Shown here: in pieces, positions 17,022 through 27,368 of the stretch
Numbering within the stretch: the first letter of the stretch is position 1
How the letters are laid out: each line of letters opens with the position of its first letter
From: Emiliania huxleyi CCMP1516
Taxonomy: Eukaryota; Haptophyta; Isochrysidales; Noelaerhabdaceae
Direction: 5' to 3'
Assembly (NCBI RefSeq): GCF_000372725.1
Contig: NW_005200853.1
Location: forward strand, 291,948 to 325,402
Length of the DNA stretch: 33,455 bases
The notes under the pieces: model-generated
Databases searched by the model: none
The model's input: only the letters and a program-made list of their open reading frames with translations
Told to the model about the DNA's origin: nothing
Translations under genes and position numbers: made by a program

Positions 17022-19105
17022 ATGCTCCTCCTCTCGCTGGCCGCCGTCTCGTTCGCACGTTTTGCCCGACACCCTCCGGCCCTCTCTCCGAGGAGGCTCG
17101 GCACTCCCGCGCTCAGCGATGGCGGCGACGAGGCGGCCATCGACCGCCAGATGGCCGAGATTGGCGCCCCTGCCCTCGTCGGGCTGTCCATCGAGCCCGT
17201 CGCCAGCCTCGTGGACACCGCCTTCGTCGGCCGCTGCTGCGCCACAGCCGACCTCGCCGGCGTGGGCATCGGCGTGGGCATTTTCAACCTCGTCGCCAAA
17301 GCCTTCAACTTCCTTTCGCCCGCCACGACGTCGCTCGTCGCCGCTGCGTCGCCAGAGTCCGAGCCGGGCGAGTTCACCACTCCCATGCTTCAGGCCGTCT
17401 CGGCCTCCCTCGCAGTGGCCTCCGTGGCCGGCCTCGGCATCGCCGCCGCCCTCACCCTCGGCGCCGGCCGCCTCCTCAACACGCTCGGCATCGCCGCGGG
17501 CAGCCCGATGCGCCCCTCGGCGGTGGCGTACCTTCTGCTGCGAGGCCTGTCGGCGCCAGCCTCGCTCGGCCTCTGCTGCATCCAGGGCGCCTTTCGCGGC
17601 GCGCGCGACACGAGGACGCCGCTGCTCGGCCTCGCCACCGTCACCGCAGTCAACGTCGCCCTCGACGCCGCCTTCATCCCCGCGCGCGCCCTCGGCTGGG
17701 GCGCCGCCGGCGCTGCGGGCGCCACTGCGGCGGCTCAGTACGCCGGCGCCGCCGTGATGCTCCGCCAGCTGCTGCGGCGGTGCGGCGAGTCGTCGCTGCA
17801 GCTGCCTCGGCGGCGCGACGTGGTGCGGCTGCTCTCGTCCGGCTCCGTGCTCACGCTGCGCACCCTCGCGGTCCTCGGCACGATCTCGTACTCTTCGCTC
17901 CTCGCTGCCCGGGTCGGCGCGGCCTCCGGCGCCGCGCACCAAGTCTGCCTCCAGCTCTGGCTCGCGGCCTCCCTCCTCGCCGACGCGGTCGCCATCGCGG
18001 CGCAAGCGCTGCTCGCCAACGTCGCCGCCGCGAGGCGCACCAGCGCCGCCCGGACCGTGGTGCAGCGCACGCTGCGCGCCGGCTGCGCCACCGGCTTGGG
18101 CACCGCAGCGGCCCTGAGTATCGGCGGGCGCAGCCTCTTCCGCCTCTTCGCGGCGGACCCCGCCGTCCTCGCGGCTGCGGCCGCCGCCTGGCCGGCTGTC
18201 GTCGCGTCGCAGCCTCTCAACACGCTCGCTTTTGCTGCAGACGGGCGAGCCGCCTTTCCTCCCCCTCTCTCCCACCGACACAGAAGCTCCCCCCCTCCCT
18301 CCCCCCCCCACCACCACCACACCACACACGCACACACCCCTAGCACCCACCTCCGTCTCGTAAGGTATTCCGGGCGGCGCTGGCCTAGGCTCCTCTTCGG
18401 CGCGAGCGACTATGGCTTCTGCGCCGTCGGCATGCTTCTCTCCGCCGCCCCAGCCGCGGCAGCCATGCGGTGGCTCGCGCCCCGGTGGGGTCTGCCGGGC
18501 GTGTGGGCCGGACTCGGCGTGCTGATGGGCATGCGCACTCTCCTCGCGGCCGCCCGCATCGCCAGCCGCACCGGCCCGTGGCGCGGGCTCCTCGGCGACC
18601 CGCGCGCAGAGCGACGCGCGTCGGTGGTGGCTCGCGCGCTGGCGCGACGTCGCGCCGACGGAGGCGGGGGCGAGGCGGAGGCGACCGAGGCGGAGGCGGG
18701 CGTGTCGGAGGAGGCGCGCGCCGCGCTTCTCCAGGAGCTCGTTTGCTTTTGCCCGGACTCCTTCCGCGCCCCGTCCCACACACACACCCACACTCGCGTC
18801 GGCTGCAGGCGCGCCGAATGGCGGGGGAAGCGGCCGCGGCCGCCGAGGCGGCGGAAGAGGCAGTGCGGGCTGCGATGGCGGAGGCCGCTGCCGCCGCCGC
18901 AGCAGCCGAAGACGCGTCGGCGGCGGAGCAGCGCGCAGCTTTCGACGCGGATGCGGCAGCCGCAGCCGCAGCGAGCACGGCGTGGCAGTTTGCTGCGAGC
19001 GCCGCCGCAATGGAAGAGGCGACGGCCGCTGCAGAGGCGGTGCCTCCCCTCTCCCCGGAGGAGGAGGAGGAGTGGAAGCGGGCGCAAATGGAGACGAGGC
19101 CGTGA
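17022..19105 (+). CDS. MATE-family multidrug/organic-ion transporter, probably plastid or vacuolar
   Basis: Three exons (17022-18244, 18389-18713, 18809-19105) give 614 residues. The leader MLLLSLAAVSFARFARHPP combines a hydrophobic segment with a Phe after the likely cleavage site, which suits bipartite plastid targeting in secondary-plastid algae (inference). The MATE fold is shown by IGAPALVGLSIEPVASLVDT then AFVGR near the N-terminus, CIQGAFRGARDTRTPLLG, NVALDAAFIP, ASGAAHQVCLQLWL, and AADGLLFGASDYGFCAVGML at the first splice joint; about 12 membrane segments are expected. The C-terminal 100 residues (AAAAAEAAEEAVRAAM...) form an Ala/Glu-rich probable coiled coil unusual for MATE. Introns 18245-18388 and 18714-18808 both have GC donors. 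Converges on the kelch gene. Confidence 0.85.
18245..18808 (+). other. Two GC-AG introns of the MATE gene
   Basis: Intron 18245-18388 (144 nt) holds a CA-rich pyrimidine tract; its removal joins AADG to LLFGASD, the conserved (D)G.L.G..D segment of MATE helix 10. Intron 18714-18808 (95 nt) starts gcgcgcgccg and the next exon starts gcgcgccgaa, again a junction repeat. The first is in frame with no stop, so alternative retention would insert 48 residues. Confidence 0.7.
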
Positions 19106-19316
19106 GGGCGCGTTGGTAGAGACCCTCGCCCCCCTCGCGACGCGGTTTGCCAATTTAAACGGTTTGCGCGACGGGTACACGTACGTGCGGTGTGTATGTG
19201 TGTACCAACGGCTTTATTGCGTGTGGTGTGCGGCGATCCAGTACCCATGGCCTCAGTTTTCATTCATCATGCGCGGCCCGCGCTTCATCTGCACGCACGT
19301 CAGGCTCCAGAGAACC

Positions 19317-20525
19317 CTACGCCATGGTGATGCCATGAGAATATCGTGCGGTCGTCAACGGCGCAGCCGCCTCCCACGCGTTCGTCGCGGGATCGTATCG
19401 CTCCACCGAGCTGAGGGCCTCGATCTCAGTGTGGCCGCCCACAACGTACAACTTGCCGTCGAGCGCCGCAGCTGCGAGATTTACGCGAGCCGACGCCATC
19501 GGCGCCACAGCCTCCCACGCGTTCAGCGACGCGTCGTATCGCTCGACCGAGGCGAGGTAGCCACCGATGTTCATGCCACCCACAGCGAACAGCTTGCCGT
19601 CGAGCACCGCCACGGCGAGCTCCTCCCGAGCCTCAGCCATCGGCGCAACCGTCTCCCACGCATTCAGCGCCGGGTCGTACCGCTCCACCGAGCTGAGGGT
19701 GCCGTCGTCGTCGTTGTAGCCTCCCACAGCGTACAGCTTGCCGTCGAGCACCGCGATGGCGGTAGAACACCGTGCCCCTGCCAGCGGCGCCGCCGCCTCC
19801 CACGCACCCACCGCGGGATCGTACCGCTCCACCGAGCTGAGGGTGCCGTCGTCCTCATTGTAGCCGCCCACAGCATACAGCTTGCCATCGAACACCGTCA
19901 CGGCGTGATACTCGCGCGTCCCCTCCATCATCGCCGCCGCCATCGGCGCCACAGCCTCCCATGCTTTCGTAGCCAAGTCGTACCGCTCCACCGAGTTGAG
20001 AGCTGCAAAGTGGCCTTGATAGTCGGCCACATCTTGGCCGCCCGCCGCGTACAGTTTGTTATCGAGCACCGCCATGCCGACATACCTTCGTTCCGTCGGC
20101 ATCGGCGCCACAGCCTCCTCCTCCCACTCGTTTGTGGACGGGTCGAACCGCTCCAGCGAGTTGAGCAACCCGCCGTTGCTGCCGCCGATCACGAGCATGC
20201 GTGGCCGCTCGCGCTTCTTCAGCGTCTCCTTCCAGCCGCGGCGCCACGCGCGGCACGCCCCCTTGACGGCGTGCGCCTTGGTCGGCAGCTGGGCGAGGAT
20301 GTGCGGCACGAGGTCCGGCGAGAGGAGGACGGAGAGGACCGACTCGGGCTGCTCCACGAGCAGTGCGGCGTGCTCCTCCGCCACGCGCAGCGCGGCGTCG
20401 CTCGCGGCCGCCTGCGCCTCGATGATGGCGCACAGATCCGAGCGTGAGGGACCCTGCTCCTTGATGATGACGTACAGCTGCTCTGGCGAGAGGCCCGCGA
20501 CGCGGGCGCCGATGCGGTGGGCCAT
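19317..20525 (-). CDS. Kelch-repeat protein with an F-box-like segment
   Basis: A single-exon ORF of 402 residues starting MAHRIGARVAGLSPEQLYVI. Residues about 65-105 (LSPDLVPHILAQLPTKAHAV then CRAWRRGWKETL) resemble an F-box: 'L..DLV..IL..LP.......CR.WR'. From about residue 110 there are six kelch motifs, each with a GG doublet (VIGGSNGG, AAGGQ, AVGGYNEDDG, AVGGYNDDDG, AVGGMNIGG, VVGGHTE) and a Tyr/Phe...Trp blade end (SVERYDPA..AWE), consistent with a six-bladed propeller. Such proteins are usually substrate adaptors of SCF ubiquitin ligases; that role is inferred. Repeats 3 and 4 are almost identical, suggesting recent internal duplication. No introns, unlike its neighbours. Confidence 0.85.
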   Translation of the reverse strand: MAHRIGARVAGLSPEQLYVIIKEQGPSRSDLCAIIEAQAAASDAALRVAEEHAALLVEQPESVLSVLLSPDLVPHILAQLPTKAHAVKGACRAWRRGWKETLKKRERPRMLVIGGSNGGLLNSLERFDPSTNEWEEEAVAPMPTERRYVGMAVLDNKLYAAGGQDVADYQGHFAALNSVERYDLATKAWEAVAPMAAAMMEGTREYHAVTVFDGKLYAVGGYNEDDGTLSSVERYDPAVGAWEAAAPLAGARCSTAIAVLDGKLYAVGGYNDDDGTLSSVERYDPALNAWETVAPMAEAREELAVAVLDGKLFAVGGMNIGGYLASVERYDASLNAWEAVAPMASARVNLAAAALDGKLYVVGGHTEIEALSSVERYDPATNAWEAAAPLTTARYSHGITMA

Positions 20526-21137
20526 TGCTTCGCCGGAAGACTTCGGTTTTCTTTGTTAGCAGAGATGCCAACCGTTGGGAGTGGGGCTCCCCAACATAAC
20601 AACAGTGCAACATTGGCCCCCAGCTGTGAACAAAACAAAATAAGCGGAAGCGCTGGCGCCGGCCTGCGCTGCCACCTGCCTTCCACCTCTCCCCCGGCAC
20701 TTCTCGCCGAATGCGAATATCTCGGTCCCTCGGCGCCCCCGTCTGCTTTTTTGTTTTTCTCCATGTACACAACCCCAACTCTACGGTTGTGGCGGATCTG
20801 GATGGACGGCGTGCCTTGACGCTTCATGAGCGCACGGCTCCGGCCGATCAGGCACGATTCAATATCGGCGCGAGGGAGCCGCTGGTTCGCGCTTTTGAGC
20901 ATCCGCGCGCTGCTTGTCCTCGTCATCAGTGGACGACCCTTTCAGCTGCTGTGCGGTCCAGCGCTCAATGGAATTCTTCTTCTCCTACACGCCAGAATGT
21001 TCCGCTCAGGAATACTTTACGCTCGGAAGCACTTGATGCCCGCCTCACTTCGGCGCTGGAGACGATGCGCTCCGCCATGGCTTTCGCGGAGCTCGGCTGG
21101 TTGCTGCTGACCGGCCTATGGCGGTGGTGCCTCTGGC
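20526..21137. other. Intergenic region upstream of the kelch gene
   Basis: A short AT-richer plus-strand frame (about 20967-21035) begins MEFFFSYTPECSAQEYFTLG and stops at once. It could be a lone exon. A plus-strand frame ending at 21172 (TMRSAMAFAELGWLLLTGLW) overlaps the minus-strand exon below. Neither can be tied to a full gene. Confidence 0.3.
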
Positions 21138-21685
21138 TCAACGGGGGACTTCCGCGAGCCCCACCGGCTTAGGCTCCCACCGGGTAGTAACGGGCCTCAT
21201 GGGCAGGGAGCCACCCGCCAACTTCGCGAGACGCCGTTGTGCGTCCTCTCTGAACGCCGCGCGCATCTCATCGATCTTCTGTTGGATGCCTAGGCCCCAG
21301 AACACGCGCCCTTCATCTCGCGTCTCGCCGCATATCTCGCGCGCGCGTCTCGGGCCTTCGAGCGTTTTGGGCTCGTCGTCGTGCATTGGGCCGGGCTTGA
21401 GCGCCTCGTCGACACACCCAAAGCAGGGTAGTCTCTGGATCGGCGCCGGCACGCATTTGCGAATCGATATGCGCGCGCAGCTGCGCGCCTGCCGGATCTT
21501 TGTCTCGATGCCGCACCGCTTGTTGGCGTACTCATACGCGCTGCCGACGACGCCGTCGACCCACTGTCGCGCCGCGTCGAAGGCGCCCCACACGCCGCCC
21601 CGCGCCGCCGCAGGCGCCTCCTCGCAATCATCTAGCGCCCCAAGGGGGACTCGTCCGTGTCGTCCGCCAAGCTCATTCGGGATCC
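21138..21685 (-). CDS. Unrecognised exon or partial gene
   Basis: The frame runs from an apparent acceptor (CTAG before GGATCC at 21685) through IPNELGGRHGRVPLGALDDC, GVWGAFDAARQWVDGVVGSA, IQRLPCFGCVDEALK, GLGIQQKIDEMRAAFREDAQ and ends AEVPR with a stop at 21138-21140, about 182 residues. Composition is protein-like, with several Cys and an amphipathic C-terminal helix. There is no ATG in the clean part, so a 5' exon is missing or the copy is partial. No family recognised. Confidence 0.4.
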
Positions 21686-22334
21686 CTAGTTGAGCCGATA
21701 CCTGGTCTCACTCGATGCTCCAAAAAAGGCATTTTTCGTTGTAATTACAGTCTATCGCGCACAACTCTACCGCCGCCCCCCCCTCGGAACACCAATCTAA
21801 AGGCGTCTGAACCACAGCGTGTCCCGCTCCATAGTTTCTCTTCTTATCCGTTACCATGTAGAGCAAGGTCGAGGGCGGGCCCTATCGGGCTCGGGCCGCC
21901 CTCTCGCCCGCACCTCTGCGGGGCTTGCACGTGGCAGCGGCGGCTCAAGATCCCAGCGATCTCGAGTTCTTCACGCTATCCACTGCGCCGCGGCTTCGCC
22001 GCGCCCATCCAAGCCCAGGGCTTGGTTTGCTGATACCCGCATCTCGCTCTGCGCATCTCTGAGGCTACCCGCGCGCCGACTGCTACGCGCGCGGCGAGAG
22101 GCGCACCCCATCGGGGACAGGATTGAGGCCCCTGTACAAGCTCGGCAACGCTGCCGTCGTTGCCCTCCCGAGCCCTCAACACGATGCCGCACATTGCGCA
22201 ACCCGTTCTGCGCACATGGACATGCCGCAGGGAGGAGTTTTCACTCTTCCGTCTGGCCCGGAATTTGCCGTTAGTTCGGGCCGGTGTGTTGCAGCCCGCC
22301 ACAGCCCAGCACAACTACGTACGTCCGCGACAAC

Positions 22335-23758
22335 ATGCTCTCAATCGCTCCCGCCATTCACCTCGGCGCCCAGTGCGGCCCCAAGATCGAGCTCGCCACC
22401 GTCAAGTTCGGCCCCTACCCGGGCTACGGGGGCCCCTTCTCGTCGGTCACTGGCAAGGTTTCCCTGTATTCGGACGGGGATGGCGTGCAGGCCTGCTTCC
22501 CGAGCCGTCGCCCCGCCCTGCCCATGGCTGTCTGTGGCTCCGATCACACCCCCACGCCTCCCTACCCACAGACCTTCGTCTACGACCTGTCGGGCCTCGA
22601 CACGGGCTGCAACGGCACCGACCCACTCGAACTCTCCGGCAACGCGTGCGGCATCCACATCCACTCTGGCTTCACCTGCTCCAGCGCCTCCGAGGTCGGG
22701 GGGCACTATTACCAACCCCCCGCGGCAGACCCGTGGTCCGACGGTGGCATGGGCGAGGACTACGTCGCGTTTTACAGCACGACAACCGGAACCGCCTCGG
22801 GCAACTTTGACGCCGACACTGGCGCGACTACGAGCGACCTGCTGGGCCGGGCCTTTGTCGTCCATGACGCAGACGGCGGGCGCATCGCGTGCGCGCTGAT
22901 GGAGCCCGTGGTAGACCCGCTGTGCGTGACCAATTTCGCAACCTACCCCGGCTACTACGGCGCCTTCCCCGACGCGACGGGTGTCATCACGATGGTTACT
23001 GTGGACAAGACCACGCAGTACTTTGACTATACGCTCAAGGGCCTCGACCTCGGCACACCGCGCACAGCCCTCGACCACGCCCGCGCCTGCGCCCGCGACC
23101 GCGCCCGCGCCCGCGACCGCGCCCTCGCCCGCGCCCTCGCCCTAGCCCGCACCCGCGTCCAGCCCATTCTCCGTCCGTGCCACGCACAGGCTGCGCTGGC
23201 GGGTACAACGCCTCGTTCGGCAACTCGTGTGGCCTTCACATCCACTCGGGCTCCTCGTGCGAGGCCGCCAGCCAGGTTGGCGGACACTACGCCACGAACG
23301 GCTTTGCCGACCCGTGGACGGAGAAGAGCCTCTCCTACGTCTCGTCCACCAACGGCAACGCGGAGGGGAAGCTGTCCGCCGTCACGGGCGGCACCTCGCT
23401 CGATGTGCTCGGCAAGGCCTTTGTGGTGCACGGGTACGACGGCGGCCGCATCGCGTGCGGCACGCTCGAGTACTGCGACCCCTGCGGGCCGCCACCGCCG
23501 CCGGCAAACGTGTGCAAGCCGTGGTGCAAGAACAACCCCGACAAGCACTGCCCCAAAACCCAGCTTTGCGGCAGCTGCTACTTTTGCTACCAGTTCCCAC
23601 CAGGGCCCTCGCCGCCGCCGCCGCCGCCCTCCACCCCGCCGTCGCCGCCACTGCCCACGTCGCCGCCACCGGCGCCTCCGCCGCCCACACCGCCACCGCC
23701 GGCGCCTCCGCGCAGATGGCGCTCTCTTCCTCTCCACAACCAAGGTCCCGGGGCCTGA
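22335..23758 (+). CDS. Secreted-type protein with two Cu/Zn-superoxide-dismutase-like domains and a Pro-rich tail
   Basis: Two exons (22335-23052, 23190-23758) joined across a GC-AG intron. Domain 1 (about residues 12-190) and domain 2 (about 195-335) share KFGPYPGYGG/NFATYPGYYGAF, the joint LKGLDLG|CAGGYN, CG(I/L)HIHSG..C..AS.VGGHY, DPW, and LG(R/K)AFVVH..DGGRIAC. HIH, GGH and VVH fit the copper-ligand positions of Cu/Zn SOD; the usual zinc-site residues are not obvious, so activity is uncertain. A Cys module (CDPCGPPPPPANVCKPWCKN ... CGSCYFCY) and a PPPPP tail follow. The start MLSIAPAIHLGAQCGP has no signal peptide, so an upstream leader exon is likely. The C-terminus after the Pro tail may also be altered by an undetected intron. 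Confidence 0.75.
23053..23189 (+). repeat. GC-AG intron of the SOD-like gene with cgcccgcgac repeats
   Basis: A 137-nt intron made largely of cgcccgcgac/cgcccgcgcc units. Removing it restores the second domain's LDLGCAGGYNASFGNSCG, matching LDTGCNGTDPLELSGNACG of domain 1. The translation in the upstream frame (RARARDRALARAL) is a repeat artefact. Confidence 0.7.
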
Positions 23759-25164
23759 GGCGAAGCCGTGTGACTACTCGGAGCCGTCTTCTCGCCTGGC
23801 AATTTTGCGATTTTCGCGTTCTTCTGCGCCGTGGCGCGTGCAACTTTTGCATGCAGTACCTGTGGTTGCCGCCGCGTGGCCATGGACGAAGTACAGCGTG
23901 GGTGCAGGTGGTGACCCCCCCCCCCCCCCCCTTCCGGCCTCTGCACGGCGGTGTCCGGCAGCGTGCTTTTGGCTCTTATACCTGGACACGATCATGCGGC
24001 CTGTTCGTGAGCTGCATTGGCTTTTTGTTGATTGAGCCTGGGTAGGAGATCTGATCTAGGCAGATACGGTGTGCGTGTCCATTGGTGTGATGCGTCCTAT
24101 ATTACCCATTTCGGACGCCCCCCCCCCCCGCGTGATATCCCCCGTACGGCCACCGGACTGACGTGCCAGAACGCGAATGTTATAAAAAAGCAAACAACGC
24201 AAACAGGCGGACACACACACGAGAACGGGCAACCTCGACTTGGCACGCTTTCTTTGTGCTGTCAGAAAGGCTTCTTTTTTGAGAATTCATTATGTTTGCC
24301 TGTGTCAGTGCTAGCACGCGCCAGTCCGCTTCCATCCCGGCCGTGGTTCGAATCCACACGAGCCGAGGGGTGAAGGGGAGGACGCGTGGTGGCGCCGGCC
24401 ATGAGAACTGAAGCTCACCCATTGAGGAAGTGAGAACTGCTCGACCCACCCCTGATCCTGCTGAACGAGCTCCTCTTGTAGCTCGATCGGTCACACCGCC
24501 ACCGCCGTCGAGGAGAGGGGGGACGACACTGCTTCGGCAGCGTGCACCTCGATCCTGTACCGTGTTTGTTATGACCCCCCCCCCCCGATGAGCACACCAG
24601 CGAGGGAGGGCGAGACGATCGAGGGGTCCCGTACCATGCGGAATCGACCCTATCCAGTGCTCAAGTGCTCAAGCTCTCCTCGCGCAAGGACGACTCTAAA
24701 GAAAGGAAGAAAGAAACAGACAAAGCAAAGAGGGATGGGGGAGGAGGACAGGCGTCCCACACCTGCACGAGCAGGATTTTGGAAGGACGACCAGGGGCAC
24801 AGGTGGGGCTCTCCTGCTCCTGACAAGGGACACGACAGCTCGCAGCGCGGTGCACGGTGGACTCCCAACTCCACTGGCGGTCTCATCTCAGTCTAGTGAC
24901 CTGCCTCCAGCTTCTCACTGGCAGTCTCTCGCAACCACGGGCACACACCACACTGACACAGGGGTGGCAGGGGCGGCGGCAGGAGTCTCCCACATACTAT
25001 GTTTGACGGAGGGAGGACGCGTCCAAGGGGGGGTCAGGGGGGGGACGGCTCGGATTTCATAAAAAACGGCGGTTTTGGACGTGGACATGGTATCATCTCG
25101 ACTTTGGGAGATCTCAAGGGCAGGACCAGAGACTGACGTGAGATCTGCCCCTGCATGTGAGGGG
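23759..25164. repeat. Intergenic region with poly(C) tracts and a dispersed 24-bp repeat
   Basis: No gene supported. Three long C runs lie near 23915-23931, 24118-24129 and 24573-24585. Bases 24978-25001 (ggcaggagtctcccacatac plus tatg) recur exactly at 29240-29263. A tRNA-like T-arm (ggttcgaatcc, 24345-24355) occurs without the rest of a tRNA. Confidence 0.5.
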
Positions 25165-27366
25165 TCAAACTGCGGGGGAGTCGCCACACGAGGCCAGGCG
25201 CGGCGAGGGCAGCGGCGACGGGGAGAGGTAGGCGAGGAGGCCATCGCAGCGGCGGAGCTGCAAGGCGCGCCATTGGGCGAGGCGCTTGTCGGCGGCCACG
25301 TCGACGGCCTGGAGCTCGGCGGCGAGCTGCGAGCAGCGCTCGACCAGCGAGGGTGCGGGGAGGCAGCCTGCGCTCGCCTCGAGGGCAGTGAGCTCCTCAG
25401 CTACCATCCGCACTCGGTCCACCGGCTCGGGCGGGGTGGGCAGCCTCCGAGGCGAGAGGGCGAGCGAGGCCGGCCTCGGCTCGGCCTCGCCCGCCTTTGG
25501 GCGCCCCTGCCCGACTCGACGCCCGACCGCCTCGAGCGCGCCGTCACGTGTCCGAGCCCGCCCCTTGGCGGAGCCGTTGACCTTGGCCGTGGGGCTGGAG
25601 CTGTCGGGGTCGGAGAGGCGCGAGAAGGGGAGGGAGAGGGGCCGTCCGCAGCACGAGGAGGGGCGGGCGGGGCACCGCCGGGCGAGGAGGATCATGGCGG
25701 CGAGGGCGCCGGCGGCGAAGGCCAGCGGCCACGCAAGGCCGTAACCGGCCTCCCCTGGTGCGTCCCGAGCTGCTCCCTGGACGAGGCCCACAAGGTAGGC
25801 TAGCGCGGCCGGCAGCGAAAGCGGCGGCGGCGGTGGCGGCAGCGGCGGTGGCGGCAGCGCCGGCGGCGGCGGCGGCGGCGACGGCGGCGGCGGCGGCGGC
25901 GGCGGCGGTGCCGGCGGCGGCGGCGGCGGTGCCGGTGCCGGTGGCGGCAGCGGCGGCGGCAAGCTCGGGGCGGGCAGGGAGGGTGGCGGGGAGGGCGGCG
26001 ACGGCGGCGATGAGGGCGGTGCGGTGGGGGGAGGGCCGAGCGGCGGCGACGGTGGCGGCGGCGGAAGCGGCGGCGAGGTGAGGATGATGCAACCAACATC
26101 AAACGGCGAGCGGCACGGCGCGGCCTCTGCGCGTATCTTGTCGTTGCAGCAGAGCTTCTCGCCGCCGCTGCGCGACGTGCAGCCCCAGTCGTAGCCGCAC
26201 TCGCCGCAAGAGGCGGCGCAGCACGCGGGCGCCGCTTCGGGTGAGACGATGCCGCACGAGCACGAGGGGGCGTCCGCCGGGAGGCCGGCGGCGCAGCTTT
26301 CCTGCTTCGGCGCGAGAGGCCCGGGCAGCCGCATCAATGCGTCTCGCGCCACGAGGACGGCGTTTGGAGGCGGGGACGGCGGTGGCGCTGGCGGGGACGG
26401 CGGTAGCGCGGGCGGTGGCGAGGGCGACAGCGAGGGTGGCGGCGGCGAGGGCGGCGGGGGCGAGGGCGGCGGTGGCGAGGGCGGCGGTGGCGAGGGCGAC
26501 AGCGAGGGTGGCGGCAGCGAGGGCGGCGGTGGCGAGGGCGGCGGTGGCGAGGGCGGCGGTGGCGAGGGCGGCGGTGGCGAGGGCGACAGCGAGGGTGGCG
26601 GCGGCGAGGGCGGTGGGGGCGAGGGCGGCGGCGGCGAGGGCGGCGGTGGCGAGGGCGGCGGTGGCGAGGGCGACAGCGAGGGTGGCGGCGGCGAGGGCGG
26701 TGGGGGCGAGGGCGGCGCGGGCGGAGACGCGGGTGGCGGCGCGGGCCGCGGGGACGGCGGCGGCTGAGGCGGCAGCGGCGGCGACGACGGTGGCGAAGAG
26801 GGTGGCGGACTCGGCGGAGTCGGGGGGTTGGGCGGCAGCGGCGGCGGCGGATATGGCAACGGCGGGTATGGCAACGGCGAGGGCGGCGGCCGCTGGGGCG
26901 ACGGCGAGGTCGGAGGGGGCAGCGGCGGCGCCGGTGAATATATTTTTTCGTAGCACGTCGTGCCGCTCGAGGGCGTTGCGCCCGCAATCGCGTCCTCCGG
27001 TGCTGGCGCCTTATAGGTCTTGCACTCGACCTGACCTCCGACGAGCGGAGCGTAAAAGCTGTAGCCGACGCAGAAAGCGCCGACGTCGCAGGACCGGCGG
27101 CAAGTGGCGTGATTCTCTGCGTAGGAGAGGCTGTTGGACGTCGACGCGGAGTCGTACTTCCCAGGGCCGCCGATGCGGTCTACACACGCGCCAGCTCGCC
27201 CGAGGTACCAGACCATAACCCTGGGTGCCCCTATTTCGGCAAGAGAAGCTCCGTTCACAGCCTTGTTATTGAGAAGAAAATACGTCGTATAGCGCTGTGC
27301 GCTGGTCTGTGAGAGGTTGAGGTACGAGCCCTGGAGGCCCTGGGAATGGGGGGAGACTACCCGCGG
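25165..27366 (-). CDS. Large type I membrane protein with Cys modules and SPPPP spacers (5' end unresolved)
   Basis: An open frame of about 730 residues after the upstream gene's stop. Order: N-terminal Cys segment with apple-like spacing (CVDRIGG, YAENHATCRRSCDVGAFCVG then YSF, VECKTYKA, CYEKIY; about 27215-26940); a long (SPPPP)n hinge (about 26940-26370); a second Cys module (CAAGLPADAPSCSCG, CCAASCGECGYDWGC, LCCND; about 26320-26100); a second Pro hinge; a hydrophobic helix (GLAWPLAFAAGALAAMILLA, about 25740-25680); and a charged cytoplasmic tail of about 160 residues. First Met in the credible part is at 27214-27216, too late for a signal peptide, so 5' exon(s) are missing; the open frame further upstream overlaps the 27369-28208 gene and is a shadow. 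Cell-wall or surface role inferred. Confidence 0.6.
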   Translation of the reverse strand, partial: PRVVSPHSQGLQGSYLNLSQTSAQRYTTYFLLNNKAVNGASLAEIGAPRVMVWYLGRAGACVDRIGGPGKYDSASTSNSLSYAENHATCRRSCDVGAFCVGYSFYAPLVGGQVECKTYKAPAPEDAIAGATPSSGTTCYEKIYSPAPPLPPPTSPSPQRPPPSPLPYPPLPYPPPPLPPNPPTPPSPPPSSPPSSPPLPPQPPPSPRPAPPPASPPAPPSPPPPSPPPPSLSPSPPPPSPPPPSPPPPSPPPPSPPPPSLSPSPPPPSPPPPSPPPPSPPPPSLPPPSLSPSPPPPSPPPPSPPPPSPPPPSLSPSPPPALPPSPPAPPPSPPPNAVLVARDALMRLPGPLAPKQESCAAGLPADAPSCSCGIVSPEAAPACCAASCGECGYDWGCTSRSGGEKLCCNDKIRAEAAPCRSPFDVGCIILTSPPLPPPPPSPPLGPPPTAPPSSPPSPPSPPPSLPAPSLPPPLPPPAPAPPPPPPAPPPPPPPPPSPPPPPPALPPPPLPPPPPPLSLPAALAYLVGLVQGAARDAPGEAGYGLAWPLAFAAGALAAMILLARRCPARPSSCCGRPLSLPFSRLSDPDSSSPTAKVNGSAKGRARTRDGALEAVGRRVGQGRPKAGEAEPRPASLALSPRRLPTPPEPVDRVRMVAEELTALEASAGCLPAPSLVERCSQLAAELQAVDVAADKRLAQWRALQLRRCDGLLAYLSPSPLPSPRLASCGDSPAV

Positions 27367-27368
27367 GC

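Noticed and set aside
16914..20447. A 1177-codon open frame on the plus strand
   Set aside because: It is the MATE reading frame read through two in-frame introns and then antisense to the kelch gene. The real protein leaves this frame at 18713.
21925..22000. tRNA or SINE suggested on the minus strand by GGCGCAGTGGATAGCG (A-box-like)
   Set aside because: The D-arm looks good, but the anticodon stem does not pair and no B-box follows at the right distance.
23227..24045. Alternative plus-strand frame over the SOD-like second exon, extending to 24045
   Set aside because: Within the SOD region it is out of frame with the conserved HIHSG and GGRIAC blocks. A spliced extension past 23758 is possible but nothing recognisable supports it.
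24330..24372. tRNA gene suggested by ggttcgaatcc
   Set aside because: A T-arm-like hairpin exists, but no matching acceptor stem, D-arm or anticodon arm can be placed upstream.
25758..26767. Ala- and Gly-rich plus-strand frames opposite the Pro-rich protein
   Set aside because: They are antisense readings of the PPPPS codon repeats (GGC/GGT/GCG runs), with no other protein character.
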